From: Kiritimatiellota bacterium
GTDB lineage: Bacteria; Verrucomicrobiota; Lentisphaeria; Oligosphaerales; JAADHN01
Assembly: GCA_013151865.1 (NCBI GenBank)
Contig: JAADHN010000005.1
Coordinates: forward strand, 1-58,352
DNA length: 58,352 nucleotides
Direction: 5' to 3'
Part shown: piece by piece, positions 1 through 8,970 of the stretch
Position numbering within the stretch: position 1 is the first letter of the stretch
Layout: each line of letters opens with the position of its first letter
Notes under the pieces: generated by a model
Databases searched by the model: none
Told to the model about the DNA's origin: nothing
Seen by the model: only the letters and a program-made list of their open reading frames with translations
Made by a program: the position numbers and the translations under genes

Positions 1-300
1 GCCTGCACCGGATTCACGCCCGAACTGTTTCGGAAGCACCTTGTTCAAGCCCGGGATTTCCTGGATCGGACCGCGGCGGACAGTTTGATCGTCGACTGCT
101 GGAATGAATGGGGTGAAGGCGAGATACTCGCTCCGCACGCCGAGTACGGATTCCGTTTGCTGAAACAGATCCCCAAAGTCTTCGCTCCGCGGGAATCGCC
201 GCGTCCGGTCGTCGTTCCCGAGGATGTCGGGCTCAAAGTGCCGGAGATACCGGGGCTCTGGGAACGGGTGAACCGCCCGCCGTTTCGGAAAACGGAGTAA
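1..300 (+). CDS. C-terminal fragment of a WbsX/GH99-like domain protein
   Basis: The reading frame is open from the first base and ends at a TAA at 298-300, so the 5' part lies outside the window. The visible 99 residues carry WNEWGEG followed by an acidic/aromatic stretch. This is the hallmark end of the WbsX-type (glycoside-hydrolase-99-like) TIM-barrel family, which is found in polysaccharide-processing loci and sometimes attached to glycosyltransferases. The last 40 residues are a Pro-rich tail without a recognisable domain. Function is inferred from the motif alone. The rest of the protein, and whether it is secreted or fused to a glycosyltransferase, cannot be seen. Confidence 0.7.
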   Translation, partial: ACTGFTPELFRKHLVQARDFLDRTAADSLIVDCWNEWGEGEILAPHAEYGFRLLKQIPKVFAPRESPRPVVVPEDVGLKVPEIPGLWERVNRPPFRKTE

Positions 301-474
301 ACGGAATGCCTCGACAGTCCGCGAGCGGCCGGCCATTTCGGCTTGTGTCCCTCGGGTTGACCGTCAAGGGCGCCGATTGGCGTGGCGCGCTTCGGGCCGG
401 CGACAAGAAAAAGAAAACGCGCCCCGGCTCTTCGGTTTCAGGGCCGTAACGGGAAAAGGAAAGGCAACAGCACC

Positions 475-1227
475 GTGAGTTCCCCCAATTGCAATGCCGC
501 CCGGCTGGTCGAGGCCGGACGACGGCTCTGTTCCCGAGTGAGCACCCTCCGCTTCGGCCCGCCGGTCGCGGTTGTGTACAACCCGCTGGTTTATGCTCGG
601 CGTCCGTACGAACGATACCTCGAACTATACGGCGCCGGCCCCAAGCGCGTAGTGTTCGTCGGCATGAATCCGGGGCCGTTCGGCATGGCCCAGACCGGAG
701 TGCCGTTCGGCGAAGTCGCCGCTGTTCGGGATTTCCTCAAGGTCCAGGCGCCCGTGGGCGCACCGCCCGTCGAACACCCCAAGCGTCCCGTGAACGGTTT
801 CGCCTGCCCGCGCTCGGAGGTCAGCGGACGCCGTCTCTGGGGCGCTGTCCGGGCGTTCTTCGGCACACCGGAGCGATTCTTCGCCGACCACTTTGTGGCG
901 AACTACTGCCCTCTGGTCTTCATCGAAGAAAGCGGTCGGAACCGCACCCCGGACAAACTGCCCGCCCCGGAAAGGATCCCTTTGTTCGCGGCCTGCAATG
1001 CGCATCTACGCCGGACGGTCGAGGTATTGCGGCCCGATTGGGTGATCGGCATCGGCGCTTTTGCCGAAGCGCGCACGCGCGAGGCTGTGGAAGGGATGCA
1101 CGTGCGAGTCGGTCGGGTCCTGCATCCCAGTCCGGCAAGTCCGGCGGCCAACCGGGGGTGGCGCGCTCAGGCCCGCGCCGCACTTGTGGAATTGGGACTG
1201 TGCACGGGCGATTGCCCCGAGGACTGA
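475..1227 (+). CDS. SMUG1-type uracil-DNA glycosylase
   Basis: This is a base-excision-repair enzyme that removes uracil (and, in the SMUG1 family, 5-hydroxymethyluracil) from DNA. The catalytic/uracil-binding motif GMNPGPFGMAQTGVPFG sits at about residues 62-78, and the DNA-intercalation motif HPSPASPAANRGW at about 218-230. Both are diagnostic of SMUG1 rather than Ung or Mug. I chose the GTG at 475 (250 residues), preceded by an AAGGAAAGG-like ribosome site. The frame is open back to 382, but that extension is Arg/Lys-rich and unlike the family. Bacterial SMUG1 proteins are about this length. It stands alone, 30 bp upstream of a secreted-protein gene to which it has no obvious functional link. 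Confidence 0.9.
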   Translation: MSSPNCNAARLVEAGRRLCSRVSTLRFGPPVAVVYNPLVYARRPYERYLELYGAGPKRVVFVGMNPGPFGMAQTGVPFGEVAAVRDFLKVQAPVGAPPVEHPKRPVNGFACPRSEVSGRRLWGAVRAFFGTPERFFADHFVANYCPLVFIEESGRNRTPDKLPAPERIPLFAACNAHLRRTVEVLRPDWVIGIGAFAEARTREAVEGMHVRVGRVLHPSPASPAANRGWRAQARAALVELGLCTGDCPED

Positions 1228-1257
1228 CCGCGGGGACCGGGCAATACACGGAGGCGT

Positions 1258-4200
1258 ATGATGAAGGACGTCCTGCGCATCAAGCGCTTGCGCCGGGCTG
1301 CAACAGGGATGACACTCGCCGCCGGCTTGGCGATGGGCCAGGGCATGTGCAGCGCGGCAACCGGTTCGGCGTTGTCGCCCGTGCCGATAACGGTCGTGCC
1401 GGCGCTGAAAACGTCGCCGCCCCGCCTGGACGGCAAACTGGACGACGCTTTCTGGAAGGAGGCGGCCGACACCGGTCCCTTCCTTTCCGCCGACGGCAGC
1501 GTGGCGCCCCGGGCCGCCACGTACGCACGCTTGGCGCGGACGCCGCAAGCGCTTTGGATCGCGGTGGACTGTGCTGAACCGCGCATGGATCGACTGACGG
1601 TGCGACGCACCGAACGCGACAGCGCGGTCTGGACGGACGACTGCATCGAAGTTTTTGTCCAAGCCCCCGGCCGTCCGTACCTCCATTTTGTGGTCAACCC
1701 GCGCGGCACGATGTTCGACGAACGGGAGCGAGACGCACGCTGGAACGGGCGGTGGTCCGCCGCGGCTTTTCGGGCGACCAACCGTTGGAGTGTGGAATTG
1801 CGCCTGCCGTGGTCCACGCTGGGCGCGACGCCCGCAGAAGTGCGGGAATGGCGGGTGAACGTCTGCCGTTCGCGCCGGGCCAGGTTCGAGTTGTCGGCGT
1901 GGTCGGCAACCGGCGGCGGGTTTCACGAACCGGATCGGTTCGCCCGCATCCTGTGCGTCGAGGGGCCTTGGGCCACCGGAATTCGCTGGCGGTTCGTCTC
2001 CCGTCGCGAACTCCGTGCGGATGTGGACTGGGCGCCGGCGGGTGCAGCCGGCGCCTTGAAGGTCCGAATCAACGGTCGCCTCGGGCTCGGTCCCTACCGC
2101 ATCGAACGGGAAGGCAGGATCCCCGTGCTCCTCGAGGCGCGCCGGGCCGGGCGTGTGGTGCTCCGTGCCGCGACCGTGGCCGCGCTCCTGCCGGTGGACG
2201 CGGCTTTGGCCGCAGCAGCGGCCCGGTTGAAAGGCATCGAGAACGCGACCGAGACGGTCGGCGAAGCGCGCCAGCGGTTACGACGCCGAATCGAGGCGCT
2301 GCGGAGCCTGGTCCGGGATGCCCCGCCCGACTTGGAACGCGAGTTGGTGCGGGAGGCCCGGTGCGTCGAGGCGGAGGCCTCGTATCTACGCGCGAAGGCG
2401 GCCGTCGCCGCCGCAGGCGCAGCGCCGGACGGCATCGTCTATGGCATCGCGTCTTCACTGCAAAAACTGCTCCCCGGAGTCCCGTTCGACGGCGCTCCAG
2501 GCGGTGCGTTGGAACTGGACGCGGCCCGCCGAGAGATGGACGCCGGCCAGGTGGTGCTGTTCGCCTTCGACGCCCCCCTGACGTCGATCACGGTCAAAGT
2601 CTCGGACGCACGCGGTCCCGGGGGCAACACGCTGGCGGCAGCGGCCTTCCGCGTCCGGCGCGTGGGACTGGTCCGGACGGTGCGCCCGGTGTACCGGGTC
2701 GAGCATGTCGGCTTATGGCCCGACCCGCTGCTGCCGTTTGCGCCGTTCGACGTGGCCGCGGGCGGATTCGTCTCACTCTGGGTGGACGCCCGTGTGCCGC
2801 CGGGCACGCCGCCCGGCATCTATCACGGCAAACTGACGCTCGACGCTCTGAACGCCCGACCGACCGTGGTTCCCATTGTCGTGCGCGTGCGGGATTTCAC
2901 AATTCCGGTCCGCCCCAGCCTGCGCACCGCCTTCGGTCTGGGACCGCGCTGGCGCATTTCGCAGGATCGGGACGCGTACATACGCAACCTCCTCGAACAC
3001 CGTGTATCGCCGTACTCGGTGGGCGCGCCGACACTCGAAGCGGCGCCCCTGTTCGACTGGCGGAATGTTCGTATCCTGGAAGCGCGCCTCGAGGCGGACC
3101 GTGACGGAATGGCCACTCTGCATGTGACCGACGCTGCCGGCAAGCCCCGCTGTTTCCCGGCCCGACGCGTGGCTTCCGATGCGCCCGGGCTGTTGCGTTT
3201 CGATCTGTCCGGATGCCGGGGAATGGTTCGGTCCTGGCGGCTGGACCTGGTCGGTCCCCTGCGTGCTGCCGGGAAGGTCCGGCTTCTTTTCAAGGATGGA
3301 AAGATGCGGCACCTCGACAACGGCGAGCGCTCAGCGGTATTCGCCGCGGACGGTTGGCTGGCGCAATGGCCGTCGTGGTCGTCGACTCCGTGGGGGGAGC
3401 ACGAGGACGTACCGGCGCGTTGGAATTGGAAGGCCCTGGACGCGGCCTTGGATCGTTACGTCCCGCAGGGGCTGACCGGCCTGCGCATTGCAATGCGCCG
3501 TCCTCTCGCCGGATGGGCGCGTGCCTGGCAGGACCACATGCGACCGAAAGGGCTGCTTCCGCTCTGTTACACGTACCTGTTCGATGAACCGCGCCCGGAA
3601 GATTACCCCAAACTGAACCGGGTCATGGGCGAAGTCAAGCGCGCAGCTCCCGGCCTGATGAACATGATGACGGCCCGCAGTTTCCCGCCGGAACTGCATT
3701 ACGTGGACATCTGGTGCCCGGAACTCTTTTCGTTCGATCCGGCCAAAGCGGCGGCGGAACAGAAACGCGGCCGTGCCGTCTGGTGGTACGTCGCATTCAG
3801 CACGCGCCACCCATACCCCAACGTGTGGGTGGATTACCCCGCGCTCGACTGCCGCGTATGGCCGTGGATGACCTGGAAGCACGATCTGGACGGCATGCTC
3901 TACTGGAGCGTGACCGCGTGGACTCGTTCCGATCCCTGGCGAAGCGCCCAGACATTTCCCGGCGCCAACGGCGACGGCTCGCTGCTGTATCCCGGGCGGA
4001 ACGGCAAGCCGGTGGACTCGATCCGTTGGGAATGCCTGCGCGACGGTCTGGAAGATTACGAAGTCTTCTGCTTGCTCGAAGCGGGTGTGCGCGAACTCCG
4101 CAAAAAGAAGATCGAGCCCGACCTGCTCCAGAAAGCCGCGGCTTTGCTGGCCATCGACGATCAGGTTGTGCACTCCTACAAATCATACAATCCCGACCCA

Positions 4201-5064
4201 CAGGCATACCTCGCCGCCCGAGCCGACATGTCCGATCTGCTCGAACGCATTGTGAAAGCGCTCGGTCACGAGCCGAGAATCACGGGGCGGCCTCGATTCC
4301 GTCCGGGTGTTGACCTGGCCGGCGTCCCCGACGAATCATCAAACGGCGCCGTTTCCGCCGCGGTCGCCGCGACAGCGTGGATCTGGCCGGAACCACACCC
4401 CGAGTCGGGCCTGGTCCTCAGCTACGCATTCGACAACAGGCTCCCCTTTGCGGCGGACCTGTCCGGCAACGGCATGCACGGCACAGTGGTGCGCGCCAAG
4501 CGCGTCCCGGGTGTGTCCGGGCAAGCGTTGCGCATTTCCGAACATGCCGCCGTGATCCTTCCGTCCGGGGCGGACCTGCTGGGCACGCAACCGGCGCAAG
4601 GCAGCATTGCGGTCTGGGCCCGGCCGGCCTTCGCCGCGAAAGACGTGCCGTCGGACCAGTGGAAAGGCTACCACGTGCTTTTTTACATCATGCAGACCGA
4701 CGGCAACGGACTGCCCGACGGCTACGACGAAATCGGCCTGTATATCCACGGCCGCCATCTTTATGCCCGATGCGCGGGCCGGGCCGGCGCGTTCGCCCGA
4801 ATCCCATCGCCCTTGACACGCGGGCGTTGGACCCACCTGTGCCTCACTTGGAATCGCGACGAACGTTCTTTGTATGTGAATGGCAAGCGTGTCGTGCGCA
4901 AGGTCGGCCCATATCCCCTGCCGAAGCTCGATGAGTTCCGAGGGGGCCTGGGCTGCCATCCGCCGCACCGTGGCTGGCCATGGAACGGCGATCTGGACGA
5001 GTTCCGCGTGTATCGCCGGTGTCTCAGCCCCGACGAGATCGCGCGTCTCGCCCGCCGGAAATGA
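1258..5064 (+). CDS. Secreted CBM9-like / DUF4091 / LamG multidomain protein
   Basis: This is a 1268-residue exported protein. An N-terminal signal peptide spans about residues 1-34 (basic start, then an Ala/Gly/Leu core). Residues about 40-245 resemble the CBM9-like fold (LDGKLDDAFWKEA, DDCIEVFV). The central part ends in a DUF4091 module, with a YLFDEPRPEDY motif near 775 (the carboxylates expected of a TIM-barrel glycosidase-like fold) and the typical IRWECLRDGLEDYE near 922. Residues about 1050-1265 form a LamG/concanavalin-like jellyroll (LSYAFDN near the start, DLDEFRVYRRCLS at the end). DUF4091 proteins are presumed glycan-active, but the reaction is not established. GGAGG at 1250-1254 precedes two consecutive ATGs (1258 and 1261); the second has the better spacing. 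Confidence 0.85.
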   Translation: MMKDVLRIKRLRRAATGMTLAAGLAMGQGMCSAATGSALSPVPITVVPALKTSPPRLDGKLDDAFWKEAADTGPFLSADGSVAPRAATYARLARTPQALWIAVDCAEPRMDRLTVRRTERDSAVWTDDCIEVFVQAPGRPYLHFVVNPRGTMFDERERDARWNGRWSAAAFRATNRWSVELRLPWSTLGATPAEVREWRVNVCRSRRARFELSAWSATGGGFHEPDRFARILCVEGPWATGIRWRFVSRRELRADVDWAPAGAAGALKVRINGRLGLGPYRIEREGRIPVLLEARRAGRVVLRAATVAALLPVDAALAAAAARLKGIENATETVGEARQRLRRRIEALRSLVRDAPPDLERELVREARCVEAEASYLRAKAAVAAAGAAPDGIVYGIASSLQKLLPGVPFDGAPGGALELDAARREMDAGQVVLFAFDAPLTSITVKVSDARGPGGNTLAAAAFRVRRVGLVRTVRPVYRVEHVGLWPDPLLPFAPFDVAAGGFVSLWVDARVPPGTPPGIYHGKLTLDALNARPTVVPIVVRVRDFTIPVRPSLRTAFGLGPRWRISQDRDAYIRNLLEHRVSPYSVGAPTLEAAPLFDWRNVRILEARLEADRDGMATLHVTDAAGKPRCFPARRVASDAPGLLRFDLSGCRGMVRSWRLDLVGPLRAAGKVRLLFKDGKMRHLDNGERSAVFAADGWLAQWPSWSSTPWGEHEDVPARWNWKALDAALDRYVPQGLTGLRIAMRRPLAGWARAWQDHMRPKGLLPLCYTYLFDEPRPEDYPKLNRVMGEVKRAAPGLMNMMTARSFPPELHYVDIWCPELFSFDPAKAAAEQKRGRAVWWYVAFSTRHPYPNVWVDYPALDCRVWPWMTWKHDLDGMLYWSVTAWTRSDPWRSAQTFPGANGDGSLLYPGRNGKPVDSIRWECLRDGLEDYEVFCLLEAGVRELRKKKIEPDLLQKAAALLAIDDQVVHSYKSYNPDPQAYLAARADMSDLLERIVKALGHEPRITGRPRFRPGVDLAGVPDESSNGAVSAAVAATAWIWPEPHPESGLVLSYAFDNRLPFAADLSGNGMHGTVVRAKRVPGVSGQALRISEHAAVILPSGADLLGTQPAQGSIAVWARPAFAAKDVPSDQWKGYHVLFYIMQTDGNGLPDGYDEIGLYIHGRHLYARCAGRAGAFARIPSPLTRGRWTHLCLTWNRDERSLYVNGKRVVRKVGPYPLPKLDEFRGGLGCHPPHRGWPWNGDLDEFRVYRRCLSPDEIARLARRK

Positions 5065-5386
5065 GAGCCCCGGAACGTGGAGGACGGCGGGGCAGAACGG
5101 GAACACGGTGGGGCGACAAAAAGAGTTGACGCACGGCAAGGCTGAGCACATTCCGGGAATTGAGGGGACTCCAGGAACTGCAGCGGCTTCGCCGCAACGC
5201 CTACTGAGCGCAGACGGAACCACGGAGGGGCGCCGATGAACGCGCATGGCCGGGAACAAACCGCGTGAAGGACGCCCTCCTCCCCATTGCCTCTATGTCC
5301 TCTGTGCTCTCTCTACGGTGAGTCATTGCCCTTTCCGAGCGTGCGGAACGACCGAAACCGGCGCGGTGAAGTCCCGCCCGTCGAAC
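5065..5386. other. Gene-free spacer between convergent genes, with short repeats
   Basis: This 322 bp stretch lies between two convergent genes and contains no credible coding region. It holds a small palindrome (GCGGC-TTC-GCCGC, about 5181-5193), a segment starting AACCACGGAGG at 5218, and a purine/pyrimidine-asymmetric segment at 5290-5322. The reverse complement of that last segment contains GAGAGAGCACAGAGGACA, which recalls the dispersed CACAGAG-type repeats seen in many environmental bacterial genomes. I see no clear rho-independent terminator. Confidence 0.4.
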
Positions 5387-8300
5387 CTACTTCGGTAACA
5401 CACGAAACCGGCGGGCCTGGGACGGGGCGGTGCGGAACCAGGTACGGCCGTCGCGGTGCTCGACGGGCACGACGGCCAGTTTCCTGCCCGCGTCGTCCTC
5501 GGCAACGACCTTCGCGGCCCTGTGCAGACCGACATCGAACACCGCGCCGAGCGGGACAGGAATGAGCAGGCGCTGCCCGCCGTCACTTCGGAGGACCACG
5601 GCTCCGTTCGTGGCGATCTCTCCGAAGTCAAGCACAGCGCGGTCGCTGTTGTTATGTGCGGCGTACTGTGCGGGATCGGCGCCGGGCCCCAGGGGATGCG
5701 TGGACGTCTCGAACCGGACGGTACGGACCCGGCCCTCGCGGTCGCGTTCCACGTTGACCGTGCCGAGAAAGAGTTCGGTGCTCTTGCCGTACAGCGGTTC
5801 ACGTCCTTCTTTGTTGTACAACCCCACCACGAATTGGTAGCGCCCTTCCCCGCGGGCCGGCAGCGTGAAAGTATGCGGTCCGTCCAGAAGCGGGGCGCCC
5901 GGCTTCCATTCGGGCGTGCGGAGACTGGACCAGTGATCGTTCTGGAACCGGATGCCGCGACGGTTGCGGAAGTGCCAGAACACCAGCAAATCACGCTCGA
6001 TCTTTCGGGACGGAATCCACTCGACGCCGATTTGAAAACGGCCGCCGCCCAGATCTTTGAACCGGACGGCCCGGGCCTGAATGGGATGGGGGTCCACCGT
6101 GGGATGCCACCAGTGCGAACGCGCATCGGCATACACCACGTTGTCGAAACGCGCGAAGTCCGCGATGTGCCCGTCGATCCGCGCGGTCCAGGCCTCGCTT
6201 CGCGGTCCAAGCGTCATCGAGCCGTACTGCGGCAGCACATGGCCGGCCACGTGCCAATCCTCCGGGGCGAGATTGACATACACGTGCCGGTCGCCTTCAT
6301 ACGTCACCCACAGGCGCCGGAGCCGGTTGTAGCGGGACGCGGTCCCGGCGTCCAGCCATTGTCCGGGACGGTCGCCTTCGTAACGGATATGCGTCACGCG
6401 CCTGCCGGTGTAGGCCCGTCCGAACGCCTGGAAGAGGTAGTACTCACGGACGACCTCGTGGGGTGCTTTCATGAGTTGGTGACCGATGAAGCCCGTGCGT
6501 CCGAAGGCTATGGTCATGGCACGGTAGTGGTCCCGTTCGCGGCTCGTCATCACATAGCTGCTCCAGCCCGACCCGTAGCCCCATTCGAGCCAGCGCTCGT
6601 AGTAACTCATGCCGTGGTTCGACTGTTTCGGGTGTACGACAATCAGTTCCGGGGTCACGGCCACGGGCATGTGCTCTTCATCATGCGGTCCGCTGGTGCC
6701 GCCGTCGTAGAGTCCGGCAAGGGTCGTGCCGAGCCCCTCGAACAGCACCGGCCCGCCGTACAGGGCGTGATCGAATTCTACCAGTTGCCGCGTAACGGAA
6801 TGGGTGTAACGGATCATGCCGGCGCCGGGTGCACGGGCGTCATAGTCTATGTGACCGGTCGGCATGATGTCGTGATAGGCGGCATTGCAGCCGTATCGGC
6901 GGCGAATCTCAGGGCTGAATTTTCTGACATAGTCCATGAGTTTGGAAGACTTGAGGAACCAGGCTTTGACCGAGCTGCCCTGCCATCCTTTCTCCTTGGA
7001 CCCGTCGGGATTGAGCGCGCAATCTTCTTCGCGGAAATCCTCGGCGCTCGGGTAATAGTCGTAATAATTCTCGTGTACACAAAAGCGGTGCCCGAGGCCG
7101 ATGGCGGTCTGGGCCAGCGCCCGCAGCCCCGCGTCCCCGCCCTGCCCCGCATTGGCGGGCAGAGTGTTTGGATATGTCCTGTCGTAGCCGTCGCGCTGCC
7201 ACACATGCTTGATAATGACGAAGTGATCCAGGCCGTATTCTGCCATTTGACGCAGCCAAAGGGCGTCGTCGGCGAAGTTCCCGCTCCATACATCCAGAAT
7301 CACACGGTGGGAGAGATCGTCCAGGAACGGCGACGGCGGGTATGGAGTGTTCGGCAGGACTTCTTCGTACCGGCTGCTGAGGGTCAGGTAGAACACGTCG
7401 TGCAGCGGGTTGTGGCGGCCGTCGGTCAGACGCACATACGTACTTCCCGTGCTCCCGATCTTCGACGCGTTCGAGTGCCACAGGTCGCCGGCCACGGCCA
7501 GGTACAGCGCCTCGCGTTCGCGGTACTGCACCGCCGGACCAAGAGGCGCGGTCACGGTCTGGTCGCCGAGTACCGTCATATTGACGCCGGTAAACACCCC
7601 GGCCGGAGCTCGGAACTCGATTTGCAGCGACTTGCCCTGGAGGCCCCAGCGCACTTGCAGGCGCGCCGCGGAGTACGCAGATTTGCCGGCAGCGACCGAG
7701 TACGTGCATTCGAGGACGCCGATTTCGGCATCGAGATGCATGGCCTCGAACCGCGGCGGGAGGGGACCGGTGTACTTCGGGCCGAACCGCATCGAGCCCG
7801 CGAACGGCGGCGGCTTCATGACCGTTCCGTGACTGCGTACCGTCAGGGCCGCCGTCGGACCGGCGGCCGGGTGCAGTTCGAACGCAAGATCGTCGCGCCG
7901 GTCCCGGGCCGTGAACACCACCGTGTCGCCCCGACGGCGGACCGTGTTTTCGACCTTCTCAAACGTAGACGGGCACACTCCGCGCGCTCCCGGGCCCGAC
8001 ACGGGGGCAAGGTCTTCGGCTGCGAACTCGGCGGCCCGAGAGAAGTCTTTGCGCCGGCGTTCCGCGATCTCCTGTTCCGCGGCCCGGCGCGCGGCGGCGA
8101 TCTGCTCCGGGGTCCCGGCCTCGATGTCCGCCTTGCCCCAGAGTGCCCAGTCGTCGGTCGTATTGCGGGCGGGACCGGGATCCACCGCGAGCTGGAGCAG
8201 GATGCGACGGCCGGCGTAGCGGTCCAAATCGATGCGGAGTTCGCGCAGCCCCTTCCATTTGCACAGCTTCCTGAAAACCTCGCTGCCGTCCACCGTCACG

Positions 8301-8725
8301 ATATAGTCCACGCCGTCGCTGTGGGGTGCGTCTTCCCGGATACCGACGCTGATGACCAACCGAATCGGTTTCACCGGCGGCAAGTCAAGTCGGAAATTCG
8401 CGAAGGTCAGGCCCGGTCCTTTCCGCCACGGACAATGCGCGAACCAGACGGGCCTGCCCTGATTGCTGGAAACCATGCGGAACTGAACACCGGTGGCCGG
8501 GTCCTCGCCGCGCCAGCCCATGCCGAGAAACACCGGGCCCCCGTGGTCGTACAGGCGAAAGCCGATCCGGGCCAAGGGCCGGTCCAGCAGTCGATACTGG
8601 CCCGGCTTGATGCGGATCAACGGCTGTCCCGTCGCGGGGTCCGCGGCGGATCGGGCCGGTATGTCGCCGACGATGAACATGGCGATTGCGATGAGAAATG
8701 TGGTGTTTCGATTCGTCCGAAACAT
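5387..8725 (-). CDS. Large secreted TIM-barrel-like glycosidase-related protein
   Basis: This is a 1112-residue secreted protein. The ATG at 8725 is chosen because it starts a signal peptide (MFRTNRNTTFLIAIAMFIVG) and is preceded by AGAAGGAG at good spacing; the frame itself is open far upstream. Residues about 45-175 resemble NPCBM/jellyroll modules that end in DDWALWGKADIEA. A long Ala/Arg helix follows at 175-210. The region about 440-820 has the look of a (beta/alpha)8 hydrolase (HENYYDYYPS, AAYHDIMPTGHID, VLFEGLGTT), comparable to DUF5696/GH101-like barrels. The C-terminal 250 residues are beta-rich. Substrate and catalytic residues cannot be assigned with confidence. The antisense strand also has long open frames here, which are compositional shadows. 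Confidence 0.75.
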   Translation of the reverse strand: MFRTNRNTTFLIAIAMFIVGDIPARSAADPATGQPLIRIKPGQYRLLDRPLARIGFRLYDHGGPVFLGMGWRGEDPATGVQFRMVSSNQGRPVWFAHCPWRKGPGLTFANFRLDLPPVKPIRLVISVGIREDAPHSDGVDYIVTVDGSEVFRKLCKWKGLRELRIDLDRYAGRRILLQLAVDPGPARNTTDDWALWGKADIEAGTPEQIAAARRAAEQEIAERRRKDFSRAAEFAAEDLAPVSGPGARGVCPSTFEKVENTVRRRGDTVVFTARDRRDDLAFELHPAAGPTAALTVRSHGTVMKPPPFAGSMRFGPKYTGPLPPRFEAMHLDAEIGVLECTYSVAAGKSAYSAARLQVRWGLQGKSLQIEFRAPAGVFTGVNMTVLGDQTVTAPLGPAVQYREREALYLAVAGDLWHSNASKIGSTGSTYVRLTDGRHNPLHDVFYLTLSSRYEEVLPNTPYPPSPFLDDLSHRVILDVWSGNFADDALWLRQMAEYGLDHFVIIKHVWQRDGYDRTYPNTLPANAGQGGDAGLRALAQTAIGLGHRFCVHENYYDYYPSAEDFREEDCALNPDGSKEKGWQGSSVKAWFLKSSKLMDYVRKFSPEIRRRYGCNAAYHDIMPTGHIDYDARAPGAGMIRYTHSVTRQLVEFDHALYGGPVLFEGLGTTLAGLYDGGTSGPHDEEHMPVAVTPELIVVHPKQSNHGMSYYERWLEWGYGSGWSSYVMTSRERDHYRAMTIAFGRTGFIGHQLMKAPHEVVREYYLFQAFGRAYTGRRVTHIRYEGDRPGQWLDAGTASRYNRLRRLWVTYEGDRHVYVNLAPEDWHVAGHVLPQYGSMTLGPRSEAWTARIDGHIADFARFDNVVYADARSHWWHPTVDPHPIQARAVRFKDLGGGRFQIGVEWIPSRKIERDLLVFWHFRNRRGIRFQNDHWSSLRTPEWKPGAPLLDGPHTFTLPARGEGRYQFVVGLYNKEGREPLYGKSTELFLGTVNVERDREGRVRTVRFETSTHPLGPGADPAQYAAHNNSDRAVLDFGEIATNGAVVLRSDGGQRLLIPVPLGAVFDVGLHRAAKVVAEDDAGRKLAVVPVEHRDGRTWFRTAPSQARRFRVLPK

Positions 8726-8780
8726 GATGCGGGGGCTCCTTCTCTTGCCATACCGTTTTTCGCAGGCGTTTACCGATCGT

Positions 8781-8854
8781 CTCGGAACAATCCGGAGCGC
8801 GGGCCAACCCGCAGGCTCTGCAAAATCGTTGGGACAATTCTCAGACGCATTGTA
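8781..8854 (+). repeat. 74-nt repeated element, copy A
   Basis: This aligns without gaps to 21411-21484, with about 51 of 74 positions identical by eye. The best-kept parts are TCGGAACAATCCGG at the left and GGACAATTCT near the right. It lies in the 245 bp gap between the genes that end at 8971 and start at 8725, and reads antisense to both. The second copy reads in the same direction as its downstream gene, so a simple conserved promoter is unlikely; a decayed dispersed repeat is more plausible. Confidence 0.5.
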
Positions 8855-8970
8855 AACCCCTGCACCTCCGACGACTCTTTGCGTCGAATTCACCCGCAAA
8901 TCGTCGGCGTGTCGGCCCCCGGTGCACCATTTCACGCTCGGTCTGCGGCTTGTGCACAGGCCCCGGGAAT

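Noticed and set aside
382-474. Upstream extension of the SMUG1-like gene
   Set aside because: The extra 31 residues are Lys/Arg-rich without family similarity, and a better ribosome site precedes GTG 475.
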